The notes under the pieces are model-generated. The model made no database searches, had not been told where the DNA came from, and saw nothing but the letters and a program-made list of their open reading frames with translations. A DNA stretch of 64,000 bases from Larimichthys crocea (taxonomy: Eukaryota > Chordata > Actinopteri > Sciaenidae). Of the stretch, positions 52,035 through 62,479 are shown piece by piece. The stretch is from assembly GCF_000972845.2 (NCBI RefSeq), contig NC_040016.1:25038068-25102067 (forward strand), written 5' to 3'. Both the position numbers and the translations under genes were made by a program. The first letter of the stretch is position 1; every line of letters starts with the position of its first letter.

Positions 52035-52626
52035 CTGAGAATAAAAAAAAACAGCAAAAAACACTAAAATCAGAGAGGTAGAGGAGCTCGCAGGTTCAAA
52101 TCCCAAGCACCGAGCCGGTAGTGTGTTTAAAGCCGCCGTGTGGTAGAGCTGAAGCGGGTAGATCCCAGCGGCGGCGGCAGCAGCAACACGTGTTGTAGTG
52201 AAAGTTTAAAGGAGTTTCTTGAGACTGAGACCCCGACAGGCAGCATGCCACCTTTTATCTGTGTTTACATCACATAAGCCCCGCCCAGCAGCTCCCCAAG
52301 GAGCACAGAAAAAAAAAAAACATAATTCAACGCCCCCCTCCCACCTCCCCATGACATCACAGGAACAGCTGGGACAGACAGAGGTTAGAAACTTCACACT
52401 GCTCCACCACAACTTACATTTTCATCTCACACTAACTCAGAAACTTCATTAAAAAACACAAACGGGTGCGTGCTGACATGGAAAACAAACGCTCCCTAAC
52501 TTCTGCACTGAGCAGCTTTAATTAAACTGATTAAATGTCTTTATGGAAATAAATAAAACATCTAAATAAATGACGTGTGAAGCAGCTCAGACAATCCTAC
52601 AACATTCCTGCGTGTGGGGTCTTATG

Positions 52627-52672
<46 letters not shown>

Positions 52673-52693
52673 GCTATGTTGGAGAACAAAGCA

Positions 52694-52727
<34 letters not shown>

Positions 52728-53293
52728 ACAGAGTTAAAGTCTTTCTTTCTTTGAGCAGAAACCTGAACCCTCAAACACACACACACAGACACACACAGTC
52801 TGCGCTCTGACATAATAACTAATTAATCAGGTTTGTGCTGAGTGGAGGTGTGACAGTGCAGCTCTGTGTGCAGCTGCCCGTGAATGCATCCTCTCTTTAA
52901 AACTCGTACAGCTTGTTCCTTTAACGCTGCATGCCTTTGCACCAGCTGCTGCTCAGCCTCGACACACCGGCCAAAAAAAAAAAAAACACTCATTAAAACT
53001 GAAAATTAATGTTTCTACCCGAGTTTAATATTTCCGTGGTCAGTGAATGCACCAAGAAAAAACGCACACGCAGAAGTCCTCACGCGACCCGCTGCGGGGG
53101 TCATTTAAAAACCCCGCATGGGCTGAGCGTGCACGTGAAGCCGGCACCCTCTAACACCGCACACACAATTACAACAAACGCACGCATGACATGAACGCAC
53201 CACATGTGTTAACATTTAAAAACATTCACACACACACACACACACACACAGATATACAGATTTATATTTATATTAATATTTATGCGTCCTTAC
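52035..53293 (-). other. mych: Intron 1 of mych
   Basis: Runs from a CAG|GTAAGG donor at 53294/53293 to a pyrimidine-rich CTCAG acceptor at 52035. It holds (GT)n at 52630-52669 and 52697-52726 and (CA)n at 53227-53250, but no recognised transposon. Intron 2 (50825-51472) is 648 bases and repeat-free. Confidence 0.75.
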
Positions 53294-53515
53294 CTGCAGA
53301 TTTTCTTTCACAAACTGGAGAAAATTAATCGAGCAAATATCCAATAAAATCCACAGAGCGCGTGAAGCGTGACTATCTGCCGGCGGGAGATTTTCTGCGT
53401 GTGAAGTCAAAGTGAGAGCCGGGCAGCATGGCGCTCCGGTGTCTGCTCCGGTGTCTGCTCCGGTGTCTGCTCCGTCTCCTTCCTCCGTGTCCTCCGCTCA
53501 CAGACAGACAGAGTA
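53294..53515 (-). other. mych: Exon 1 of mych (5' leader)
   Basis: Bounded downstream by the CTGCAG|GTAAGG donor at 53294. The upstream limit is placed about 25-30 bases below the TATA box, near 53512-53516. It carries an 18-codon upstream ORF (53373-53429) and three exact copies of a 12-bp unit (ccggagcagaca on the minus strand) at about 53435-53472. In the frame of the main ATG it has no stop from 53497 to its end, so a non-AUG-initiated N-terminal extension is possible. Confidence 0.65.
53373..53429 (-). CDS. Upstream ORF in the mych leader
   Basis: ATG at 53429 to TAG at 53373, 18 codons (MLPGSHFDFTRRKSPAGR), wholly inside exon 1 and out of frame with the main ORF. The start context gccATGc has the favourable G at -3 but not at +4, so some scanning ribosomes should use it. 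It would reduce translation of mych or help re-initiation. Whether the peptide itself matters cannot be told. Confidence 0.45.
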   Translation of the reverse strand: MLPGSHFDFTRRKSPAGR

Positions 53516-53540
53516 GGTGTGGCCCGGCGGGGTCCCTGGG

Positions 53541-53690
53541 TTTATATCGCCGTTGCTCGCCGTTGTCCCTCCGCCCGCAGCAAAATCGCGCCAAAACGCG
53601 AGCACCGGCAACGGCGCGTTAACGGCACTCGCACCCATCGCCAATAAATCCATCACCGTGCCCGGTTTGGATCGAGTCCAGGCGGGAAAA
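53541..53690 (-). promoter_or_regulatory. mych: mych core and proximal promoter: TATA, two E2F sites, CCAAT
   Basis: On the minus strand: TATAAA at 53546-53541, an E2F-type site TTTTGGCGCGA at 53596-53586, CCAAT (inverted relative to the gene) at 53641-53645, and a second E2F site TTTTCCCGCC at 53690-53681. The mammalian MYC P2 promoter also has an E2F site (GGCGGGAAA) just upstream of a TATA box, so the arrangement fits a growth-regulated MYC promoter. The region is CpG-rich compared with the flanking DNA. Confidence 0.7.
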
Positions 53691-53752
53691 TCCAAACAAG
53701 CCGCCGCTGTTATTAATCTGGCCTTGAAGTCAGGGGTCTACTTTCTGGCGGA

Positions 53753-54574
53753 GTGATAGCAGCACATGAAGGAGGAGGGCAGAGCGGAGGAGGGCTGGGA
53801 TTCCAGGAATACGGTGGCGGTAAAAAGTTGGGACATGAACACACGTGGATTGTGAAGAGAAGCCGGGTGTCTCACTGCCTGTCTGTCTGTCTCACTGCCT
53901 GTCTGTCTGCCCAACATAACCCAGAGACGCGCACCGGAGCGGAGACCGTGTGCGTAATTACGCACGTTCAGGGAACTCTAACATGCGTGATTCACGGCAC
54001 AGAAAATAACTTTTCAGTCATTAGTGAGGAATGTAGCGGGAACAGAGCCCGGCTGGTGTTTGTACGGCTGAGAGCTGAGAGTGTGTTCACTGCGCTCCAC
54101 CTCTGTGTCCCTTTAACTGCAGTAATATGACAGACAGACAGACCTGCAGACAGACAGACAGACAGACAGGCTGAGCGCTTTCAGAGCCACGTTGTCCAAT
54201 TCTTGCACCGGTATTTCACCATCCATCTGTCCTCCACCTCCTCCTCCTGCTACTACTACAGTTACTACTACTACAACAGCTCCAACCACAAGTGAAGCAT
54301 ATGTCATCTCTGCCCGTGCAGCTGTCACGATGCAGCTTTAATACAGGGCTTTAAATTACGCACAGAAATCTGATGAATGTTGCACATTTGCATGTTGTCA
54401 AATTGGATTTTTTTTTGCATCTTTTGCACATTTTTTTTCTGCTAAATGCAAAATTATAATAATAAATAAAACACTTATTTACAGCTGATGAAATAATAAT
54501 AAATGATGTATAATATAATATGTAGGTGAAAGGCTTGTGCATTGACATGAATGAACTCGGCAGCCCCGCTCAGA
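53753..54574. other. mych upstream sequence, no gene
   Basis: A GTCT/GACA-rich region at about 53876-53912 and (GACA)n at 54129-54170. Short TAC/CTC triplet runs lie at 54238-54275. Minus-strand ORFs here are repeat-driven. Nothing else is recognised. Confidence 0.5.
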
Positions 54575-54725
54575 TACCGCAGTCCTCTCTCTCCTCCTCC
54601 CGTCTCCGCCCCACGTCTCTCCTCTCTCTCTCCCTCTCCCGTTACATAACGTGGATTCGCCGGTACACGTGCAGAAACGTCGGCCAATCAGAGCGCGAGC
54701 GAGCCTCGGTTCACGTGAGTTCTCA
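54575..54725. promoter_or_regulatory. Upstream regulatory block with two CACGTG E-boxes
   Basis: A C/T-rich stretch (about 54577-54650) with a GC box (tccgcccc) is followed by CACGTG at 54666-54671, a strong NF-Y-type CCAAT (ggccaatcagag) at 54682-54693 and a second CACGTG at 54712-54717. A possible splice donor (ca|gtaagg) follows at 54725 on the plus strand. It lies about 1.1 kb upstream of the mych TATA box. It could be a distal mych promoter, an autoregulatory enhancer, or the promoter of a divergent non-coding RNA. Confidence 0.5.
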
Positions 54726-54729
54726 GTAA

Positions 54730-55555
54730 GGCATCTTGTAATAAGAGCTCACAGTCTTACCGGCCGTGGGCTGCGCGTTCGTTTCCACCCTGCCCTTTAA
54801 ATATGTGACACTCTCACCGGTTGGTGTCGTCTGACCACTCACACATGCATGTCACTGATAATATAAAATATGAAAAACAACGCTGCATGTAAGCAGCTCC
54901 TGCATGTCTGCTGTTCTCCATGCATACCTTCTCTTCATGCATTGTGAACTTTCAGGGATAATCACAGTCGGTCATATGGAAACTATTTCTGCTGAGTGTA
55001 AATGCGCACCACATTTCCACACACGGAAAAAATGGAAATGCAGCATAATCCAAAAAAAAAAAAGGAGCTACGCTGAATTTTTTAAAGTCTGCTGTTCCAT
55101 ATTTGGAGGATTGGGTTTCTGTCTGTAGCAGCTGATGTAGGGCGGATCACAGCAGCACACACACACACACACAAAGGAGAAGAGAGGAGGGATCTGGATG
55201 TGAATAACTGGGTTAATGTGCCACCTACAGGCTGAATGAGTGGCCTGGTTTCAGCCTCTGAATACTAAAACCCTCCTGGCTGGCTGGCTGGCTGTTTGAC
55301 TCACTGCTTTAATTTCTGACTAACTGGTTAATTCTGGGATTTCCAGACTGCTTCATGTAAATTCCACCTTAAAACAGGTCCGGTAACTTTTTTCTGTAAT
55401 TATAATACAGAGATATGTCATCACTGAACATCCAGGGTTCTGCAGAATCTCCTGATGTGACTTGAACATGAAGAGGTGGAGGTGGTGGGATGTGCACCTG
55501 GACAACACTGAGGCATGAGAGCAGACTGTGTGTGTGCAGCAGGACGTTGAAGATG
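54730..55555. other. Gene-free stretch, no recognised feature
   Basis: A short (CA)n at about 55156-55172 and a GGCT run at 55276-55294. No exon is recognised. Confidence 0.5.
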
Positions 55556-55559
55556 TTCC

Positions 55560-55740
55560 ATCAGTCGCTTTGCTCTGAGAGACCAAACAAACCGATCACG
55601 GTGACCGGCTCTGTGCTGCTCTGGAGCTGGTTGTTGAGAGAAGGATGCTCCGTAAACTTCTCAACATAGCGGATGACGGTTCATCAGTTCACATCTCCTG
55701 CACGACCTCCTGATGAAACAACATAGTGTGTTCAGTCGGA
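55560..55740 (+). pseudogene. LINE reverse transcriptase C-terminal relic
   Basis: The plus strand reads LELVVERRMLRKLLNIADDGSS around 55620-55680. This matches the post-RT region of a fish non-LTR element, and the same region appears at 62091 (EERRMLAKLTSIINNS). In-frame stops follow. The fragment is short and dead. Confidence 0.5.
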
Positions 55741-57225
55741 GATCTTTCCTGCCCCAAGCATGTTTTCATCAGGTGAACTTCATGTGCACGTTTTGTAAAT
55801 CTGCAGAGAAAATGAACTGCGAGATGTTTTCTCTGAGGCTCACCTGAAAAACAAGCAAGATCAGATGGTTTGTCCGAGGTGAAGAGCAGCACAGCATGTA
55901 ACCGAGCACAGCAGTAACATCTCTCTGATGTTTGATGCCATGCTTTGTGTCATTTTTACACAAATCCTCACATAACACGACAGAAAATGTTTATTTTTGC
56001 TCCATCATATGCAGGTACATGGAGCGTACCTACTTATTTATAAGTCAGCATTGGGTATACCTACGTCTAAATCACCTGTGATGAGCATCGCTCAGTGTTC
56101 TGCAAGCTGATTTCAAAGTGTGCCGACAGCATGACTTAGATGTCCAATTTTCATGAGTGGATGAATTTAGAAATAAAGAAAACTTCACTTAAATTATCCG
56201 TGTGTGCGCCAGTATTTATGGTCAAATCTGCATCTCTTCTGCGGCTGATTTCGATCTCACAATGATCCGTACTCGCTCAGTCCAGCAGCAGAAGTTAAAT
56301 GATAATATGCAAAATATTACTGACCCATTTTTGGAAGAACTAAATCTGCAAGAGTGGAAAAAACATCTCACATGTCACTGTGCAGAACTCAGGGCATTCA
56401 TCCTTGGGGAGTGTTTTGTGGACGTCAACACATTCGAAGTCAGAGTTTAATTCAGTTCAACCTTTTTCTGCACAGCTTGATGGAAAAATCAAAGTGAAAC
56501 GCACGTGAGAGAGAATCCACGGGAAACAAAATGATAATGTCACACTTCTGCTTTTGCTGTGAAATCCCTGTGAGAACCTCTGAGCTCCTGACTGAACGTT
56601 AAAATGTTGAATGAAATCAGAAAGTCTGTCTGTTGGAACAGAAACATAAACACCCGACTGACTGACTCATTTTTACATTTCCTGACTGAGTCACTGGACT
56701 TGTAAAAATGCCGTTCGGCTGACTGGTTTCCATTAAACTGACAAAACAAACCTTTTAATCACTTCACCGGCAGCTGACGGACTAAATCATGATATAAACA
56801 GCGTCGCTGAAAGGCGCTCATATTGAAATGTGCCATTTCATTCGATGGTGTCGCTGTCGCTGTGAATTCCTCTGCATGAATGTGACATAATTTCAAATAA
56901 TCTGTGAGCATGCTGTGGTTATGATTGCAGTCACCACCTGACTAAGCCTCAGATTAGTTGTATCACTCATTTTTTAACTGACATGTAGCTTCTACAGAAA
57001 GACAAACATTAGTTGGCGGTAATTTTCAGAAGCTGGCCGTTAAATGTGTGTTCCCGTAGGCTACATAATGTCCTCTCCTTGGTTTGCATGGGACGGGGTA
57101 AAAGGTTAATTAAACAGATCGCTGACTTGTTGACTGGCCCAGTGAACTTGATGACATAAGAAAGTTAATAGGACACACTGACAGCCAACACCCCAGAGTG
57201 CAGAGACAGCCTGGGAATGGGATTA
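55741..57225. other. Gene-free stretch, possible regulatory DNA
   Basis: No exon or transposon is recognised. The segment at about 56760-56960 is repeat-free with words such as catgatataaa, gcatgaatgtgacataat and ctgtggttatgattgca, and may be conserved non-coding DNA; this is a guess. Confidence 0.4.
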
Positions 57226-57228
57226 CTG

Positions 57229-57230
<2 letters not shown>

Positions 57231-57271
<41 letters not shown>

Positions 57272-57409
57272 CACCGCTGTGATCTCCTCCTTATTAGGAC
57301 TCTTCATCCTGCAGCGTCTCTGTGCAGACAGACAGGCTGCTGCTGCCTGTCTGTCTGTCTGCTTTAATTAGACAGCAGCAGCTACTGAATAAGCTCACAC
57401 TAACACACT

Positions 57410-57442
<33 letters not shown>
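57231..57442. repeat. (GT)n and (CA)n microsatellites
   Basis: (GT)n at 57231-57269 and (CA)n at 57412-57442, with a short CTGT run at about 57345-57360. Confidence 0.95.
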
Positions 57443-57446
<4 letters not shown>

Positions 57447-57829
57447 CTGGAGTTGAGTGTTTCCAAAACTCTGGTGTGAAAGCTGGTTCTGGTCCAGTCA
57501 TGGTGTTTATGGACTGAGTCACTTAAAATGAATTTAAATCAGTTTTATTTTCGCATTTTTACATCATATAAATGTTTTAATTTAACAGTGTTTTTATTAA
57601 AAAGTTTTAAGATCTCAGTTCAAGAAGTTTCTCGGTGAGGTAACACGTACAGGAAGTGATTTTATGCCTCATATCTCTGAATCAGTATTTTAAATGCACA
57701 GCGTGGAGAGTGAAATATTTCTCACGCTTATGAAACTAAAATCACGATTAACGTCAGAAAAACACGTGCAGAGCGTTTCAAACTGAAAACTCTATGAGAG
57801 CAAGAACGCCACAAAGTCATTAAAAGGTT

Positions 57830-58130
57830 GTTTTAATGTTGGCTAATTATTCTCTCTTGGCTGGTCCGTCTAATTATAATTGTTTTGATGTGAAGGGCGT
57901 CATGTGTTTAACCCTGCACACCTCGGGGGGAAAGAACTTAAATCCCACCACCTCTGCTGCCGTGACGTCCTCGAACACATCAGAAGATCACGATTGAAAA
58001 GCCGTTTGATTATCTTACAATGAATTAAATGAAAATTCCAGTAAATAATTGACTAATTAGATAGAACTCTTTGGAATATTAATCCCATCTGAGTGGCACC
58101 AATTACTGAAATGAAGTTAATTAGTTAATT
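57830..58130. promoter_or_regulatory. Cluster of homeodomain-type TAATTA words
   Basis: At least five TAATTA/ATTA-type sites fall in 300 bases (ctaattattc, ctaattataattg, gaattaaatg, gactaattag, gttaattagttaattt). There is also a cgtgacgtcc CRE-like site. No ORF or repeat is seen. This composition is common in fish developmental enhancers, but AT-rich DNA can produce it by chance. Confidence 0.25.
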
Positions 58131-58649
58131 TATGTTCAGGAGCAGGGCCACACCTCTAATCATCCGTCCAGCTACTTATACCTGGCCCACCCTTTGTCTC
58201 TGCTCATCCCCACCTCCCTTCATCCTCTCTTCCCTCATCATCTGTGCGCCTGTGAGCAGCTCGGGTGGGGATGCATCTGAGACCAAACCCCCCGCTGTGA
58301 CTCGGTGTTCACCTTCAGCATGTTTTCCCAGACCACCCTAACCGATGGCATCCCTCCTTCACATTCACCCGTCCTTAAACGAAACATTGTTGCGGTGTGG
58401 TCCTTGTTCATGAACTCACATCACACCGCCTAGTACGAAATCCGGGTTGGTTCACAGCAGGAGAGCCCACTTTGTCATTTCCACTGTGTCAAATGTAAAC
58501 AGCCATGTCATGCATGCACAGCAGGGAGCTGAAAAGAACGCCTGATTATAATTGTGTCGTTTCTAAACACAAGCTGCTGCTGCATTTTAGGAGCCGTGAG
58601 AAGAATATCTGTCTTTCTCTTTGCATGACAGTGTGGTGTGTGTGTGAGA

Positions 58650-58830
58650 CCATGCAGTGATATCCTTTCTACAATCATGTGGGTTTTTAACAATGACAGG
58701 CAGTGATGTGGCCAAGTGGGAGCATGCATGCAAATGGAAAATACGTGGACCTAGCACAGAGCCCTGGGGCACCCCAAAGTGAGCACCTGTTGTAGCCAAT
58801 GGCCTGTATGAATAAAAAGACAGAGCCCTT
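58650..58830 (-). pseudogene. LINE reverse transcriptase relic
   Basis: The minus strand reads GAHFGVPQGSVLGPRIF, the conserved RT motif before the catalytic YADD, at about 58742-58795. In a shifted frame it then reads the MLPLGHI-type segment (cccacttggccacatc). No intact catalytic motif remains. The phrase cacctgttgtagc at the start and ttggccacatc at the end are shared with the relic at 60470-60705, so both come from one LINE family. Confidence 0.6.
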
Positions 58831-59005
58831 AAACATTTAGATATGAAACGGACGATAAAAGACGGCTGCTTCTGCAGATATTTGTTTAAAATATACAAAC
58901 AATCAGCTCAGGAGGAACAAACTGATGAACAGCATGGATTAACGTTACAGTGCTGCATCATTTGTTTCCTCTTTGTTTGGTTATATTTGGCTTGTTTTCT
59001 GCACA

Positions 59006-59087
59006 AAACATCCCCACAACACATTTTCCACTCATTTGTGCTTCTCAAACATCCCCACAACACATTTTCCACTCATTTGTGCTTCTC
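59006..59087. repeat. Perfect 41-bp tandem duplication
   Basis: The unit starting aaacatccccacaacacatt occurs at 59006-59046 and 59047-59087 with no mismatch. Its period equals that of the duplication at 19466-19547, but the sequences are unrelated. Confidence 0.9.
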
Positions 59088-60465
59088 AGACACCGCTGAT
59101 GTTTTAGAAAAACCCTCCCTTGGTGTTTTTAATTTAGTTTGTAGCTGCTTTTTTCCGTTTTCCACGGGTCAAAATAAATCTTTTTTACAGCTCCATGTGT
59201 GGTCTTTCCCTCGGTGTCCTCTCTGGAGCTGGATTGTGACACCTCTTTCAGTCAGCGTCGTGATGTAGGCGGCACTCGCCCTGTTTTTCAGCCGCGATGG
59301 TAACGGCCCGTGTCGTCTTCGTCGGTTTATTGGAAGTGACCAGGAAACATAAAACGCATCACTTCCTGTGCGCGCGTGGATGATATATATTTTTTTTTTC
59401 TCAGAACAAATTTATAAACAGCTCTACGCTAACATTTAGAGAGTGTGTATGTGTGTGTGTGTGTGTCGGTGAAGGCCTGTTATTACACAGTTTGGTGAGA
59501 TCTTGTGGTGACGCTGTGAGAGCTGTAATTTCAGAGGAATGAAGGCGGACACGAGTCGTTCTTTCTCTCTGTGACCTTCGTGACCTGCGATAATGACAGA
59601 AGAAATACTGTGCATCCTGAGGAAGTACTGGTATCAGTGCTATCGGTTATGATATATCGTACACTTTAACCTTTAACTACAATATTCTAAGAACCCTGTT
59701 GTTAAGTTTGGATTTCACATGGAAAATGGAAGCTTAAGCTGCCAGCACGGTTCCTCAGAAATGCCTGTTGAATGGTCGAATAGCTTCAGAAACACCCTCT
59801 GCTAAAACCTTTCCAACTTCAGATCTGGGATCCAACAATTCCTGTAACTTTACAAAACTGACAGTCCGACATCAACGCCCACTTCACTTCCCTGGCTTGC
59901 TGTGCAGGGTTCAGATTTCTCTCTCCAGCTCTTTTTTTTTTTTCCATTTGTCACACAATGATGTGACATATTTTCTGTGAATAACAAAGGTCATGGGTCC
60001 TGAATCAGCCACGGGAGGGCAAGTGGAGTAAGAGTTTTTACTGACCTGTACGGGTATCTATTCATGCAGATAGTTTTGACTTTATTTGTTCAAGTTTCGA
60101 GATCCCAGTACAATAGACCCTTTTCATGACATGTCATAGCAGGACCAAACCCAGAGGACCCAGTGGAAGAGTGCTGGGCTTTGAAGCCAATTTGATATGG
60201 TGACCAAACCGTGTAGGGACAGCAAGGATGTTCATCACATGATGCACAGGGAACTGTTTCCCACTGACTTTTCCCCATAATAATTATAATATGATAGTAT
60301 GACAGTTTCCAGATTTTTTGCTGAAAGAAATCCTTGAAATGTTTGAAAGCACGATTGAGCCATTGATTTAAAATGTTTGTCTAAGCTGAGGTTTTGATTT
60401 TAAAAAAATGACATCAAGCATTGTTGAATGGGACAGAGAACCAAGACTCTTTGACATTTAACATT
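59088..60465. other. Gene-free stretch, no recognised feature
   Basis: A short GT tract at about 59446-59466. The 62-codon minus ORF at 60090-60278 may be part of a dispersed repeat but has no recognised domain. Confidence 0.45.
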
Positions 60466-60469
60466 TGCA

Positions 60470-60705
60470 CAGTCTTGACCTACAATCATTAACTCTGACT
60501 TATCAGCATTAAGCTGAAGGAAATGTTGTAATTCTGCAGGAAATGAAGCAGTTTAGACGGTTACCAGTGATCTGATAGTGATTTCCAGGGTCACAGCCTA
60601 GATAGATTAGAGTATTGTCTACGTAAAAACTGATATTACATCTATGAAAGATGTGGCCAAGTGAACAGTAGACCTCCACGGTGAACACCTGTTGTAGCTG
60701 ACCTG
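60470..60705 (-). pseudogene. LINE reverse transcriptase relic
   Basis: The minus strand encodes LGHIFHRCNISFYVDNTLIYL, an eroded form of the catalytic region in which the usual Y-A-D-D is Y-V-D-N. After a one-base shift it reads LQHFLQLNADKSE, the conserved segment that follows it in L2-like elements. The GVPQGS motif present at 58742-58795 is deleted here. The rest of the 134-codon ORF (up to 60913) is not recognised. Confidence 0.6.
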
Positions 60706-61528
60706 CTGTCAGCAATGCCAACACAGAAACTCTTTCAGGGAAGACCACTGCAGAGGTTTCCAGACGTTCAAAGTAGATCTCTGCTGAAATCCAACTAGAT
60801 TTGAATCCAACTCGAATGAATTTATGGCCCTCACGAGCTTCCAGCATTAAGTCATTCAAAACCTTGGGAAGCTCAGTTTGTGAGCGCATCATGACTCCCA
60901 CTAAATGACTCATTTCACTATCAGAATTTTATCCATTGCATCAGCTAACATTTGGAAAGTCTAAGAGGAGTCACAAGAAATACATTTTATCCACAATTCC
61001 AAACGTCTGATGTGTAAAAGGAAAATTTCTTGGACTATATCTATATCTTGCAGGAAATGAATGCTACAGCGGTTCTACTAGAAAAGACTTTATTTATAGA
61101 TGATTGTGTGTGTTCTGTGTCTCAAACCCCAGGATGAGGGCCAAGATTTTCTTTTCTTTAGAAAACACCAGCTTTTATCAGAACTTGTGAACATGGAATA
61201 TTTATGGAAAATGACTGCAAATCCTGACAATAACTATTGTTTCAGACCAAGGGAAGTTTTTCTGCCAACACACTGGAAATATCTGGACTGGCCATCACAG
61301 CTAGGAGAAAGAACAATACAATGAAAACACTAAACAGAGCCAAAAATCTAAAGCAGACCACCAGCAGCTGGTTTTTAAAGGGTTTAAGTGGTTTAGGGTG
61401 GAGTTTTTCCTTCAAGGATTTCAATGGAGCGAGCGTCTGTCTGACCTCAGTCAGCTGCGAGAAGGAGGAGGAGGAGGAAAAGAGGCAGGCCGCCACGGAG
61501 CATTCCTTCTGGGAACAGCCTTCATGTG

Positions 61529-61537
61529 GTGTGTGTG

Positions 61538-61569
<32 letters not shown>
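61529..61569. repeat. (GT)n microsatellite
   Basis: About 19 GT units with one interruption at 61539-61541. Confidence 0.9.
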
Positions 61570-61849
61570 GTTCGGCATGCTTGGTGGTAGTCATCAAAGG
61601 GAGTAACCGCAGCTTTGCCAGGAACATGTAAAAGTGCATCCTGCTGCACTTTCTCCAGGGACGTGTGTTCCTGTACTTTGTCCTTATAAGGTTCAAATGC
61701 CCCCAAAAGTCTTTGGGGAAAATAGCTTCCAGTTCTGCCAGAGACACATCGCTTGTAGGTTCTTCACACTGTCACAGGTGTTTTCAATTACTGTCTGATT
61801 AGATGTCTCGTCAGGCTGAAGCTTGAAGTGTGGAGGTGCAAATCTTAAA

Positions 61850-62285
61850 TCACAAATCTCTGGGTGTTCACCTCAGCAACAAACTGGACTGGTCAGACGT
61901 CGTCTCAGTTTGCTGAGTAGACTGAGGTACTTTGGATTGTGCAGAAACTTTCTATGACTCTGTGGTGGCATCTGCATTATTATACGCAGTCGTCTGCATA
62001 GAATAGCACAGAGAGGAACAGGAAAAGACTCAAACTGGTCACAAGAGGGGCAGCTCTGTCCTGGACTGCCCCCAAGGCTCCATAGAGGAAGTGGAGGAGA
62101 GGAGGATGTTAGCAAAGCTGACATCCATCATTAACAACTCCCCTCACCCCACGCCTGAGACCGTGGGGGAAACCTTCCACTATATATCTGTAGTATTTTC
62201 TTATCTGCCTTGTGTATACGAGCCGCCGGGAGAAGTGAATTTCCCAGGTGTGGAATCTGTGGAAGTCTGTCTTATCTTATTGTGT
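61850..62285 (+). pseudogene. LINE 3' relic (post-RT domain and tail)
   Basis: Fragments in shifted frames read LGVH...NKLDW at about 61863-61895, a YDSVV segment near 61955 and, at 62091-62150, MEERRMLAKLTSIINNS. These are conserved stretches of the region after the RT in a fish LINE. The 3' end is a gaagtgaatttcccaggtgtgg tail. Part of the same element recurs inverted at 62355-62475. Confidence 0.6.
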
Positions 62286-62354
62286 TTATGAATGTTTATG
62301 CTCCATTTGATGGTAGCAGTAAGTAAGGAAAGGCAGCGTGATGTCTGTGAAGGT

Positions 62355-62475
62355 TCTCAGTGCCCCTCTTGACTGGTTTCTTGAGTCTTTTCCTGTTCCT
62401 CTCCATGCTCCTCTATGGATACGACTGCATGTAATAATGCAGACGCCACCACAGTGTCATAGAAAGAAAGACGAG
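62355..62475 (-). repeat. Inverted fragment of the neighbouring LINE relic
   Basis: The complement reads ctttctatgacactgtggtggc then gtctgcattatta and gagaggaacaggaaaagactc, all also found in direct orientation at 61948-62035. The two lie about 320 bases apart. Confidence 0.65.
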
Positions 62476-62479
62476 TGTG

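Noticed and set aside
52020..52106. First 29 codons of the same ORF, from an ATG at 52106
   Set aside because: They lie mostly in intron 1 upstream of the CTCAG acceptor at 52035. MYC-family homology starts at the ATG at 52019.
53428..53622. Plus-strand ORF with CLLRCLLRCLLR repeats in the mych promoter and exon 1
   Set aside because: Product of the 12-bp tandem unit in the leader read antisense; it spans the TATA and E2F sites of mych.
60706..60913. N-terminal half of the 134-codon minus ORF as LINE protein
   Set aside because: Only the part below 60705 shows reverse-transcriptase motifs; the upper half has no resemblance I can support.
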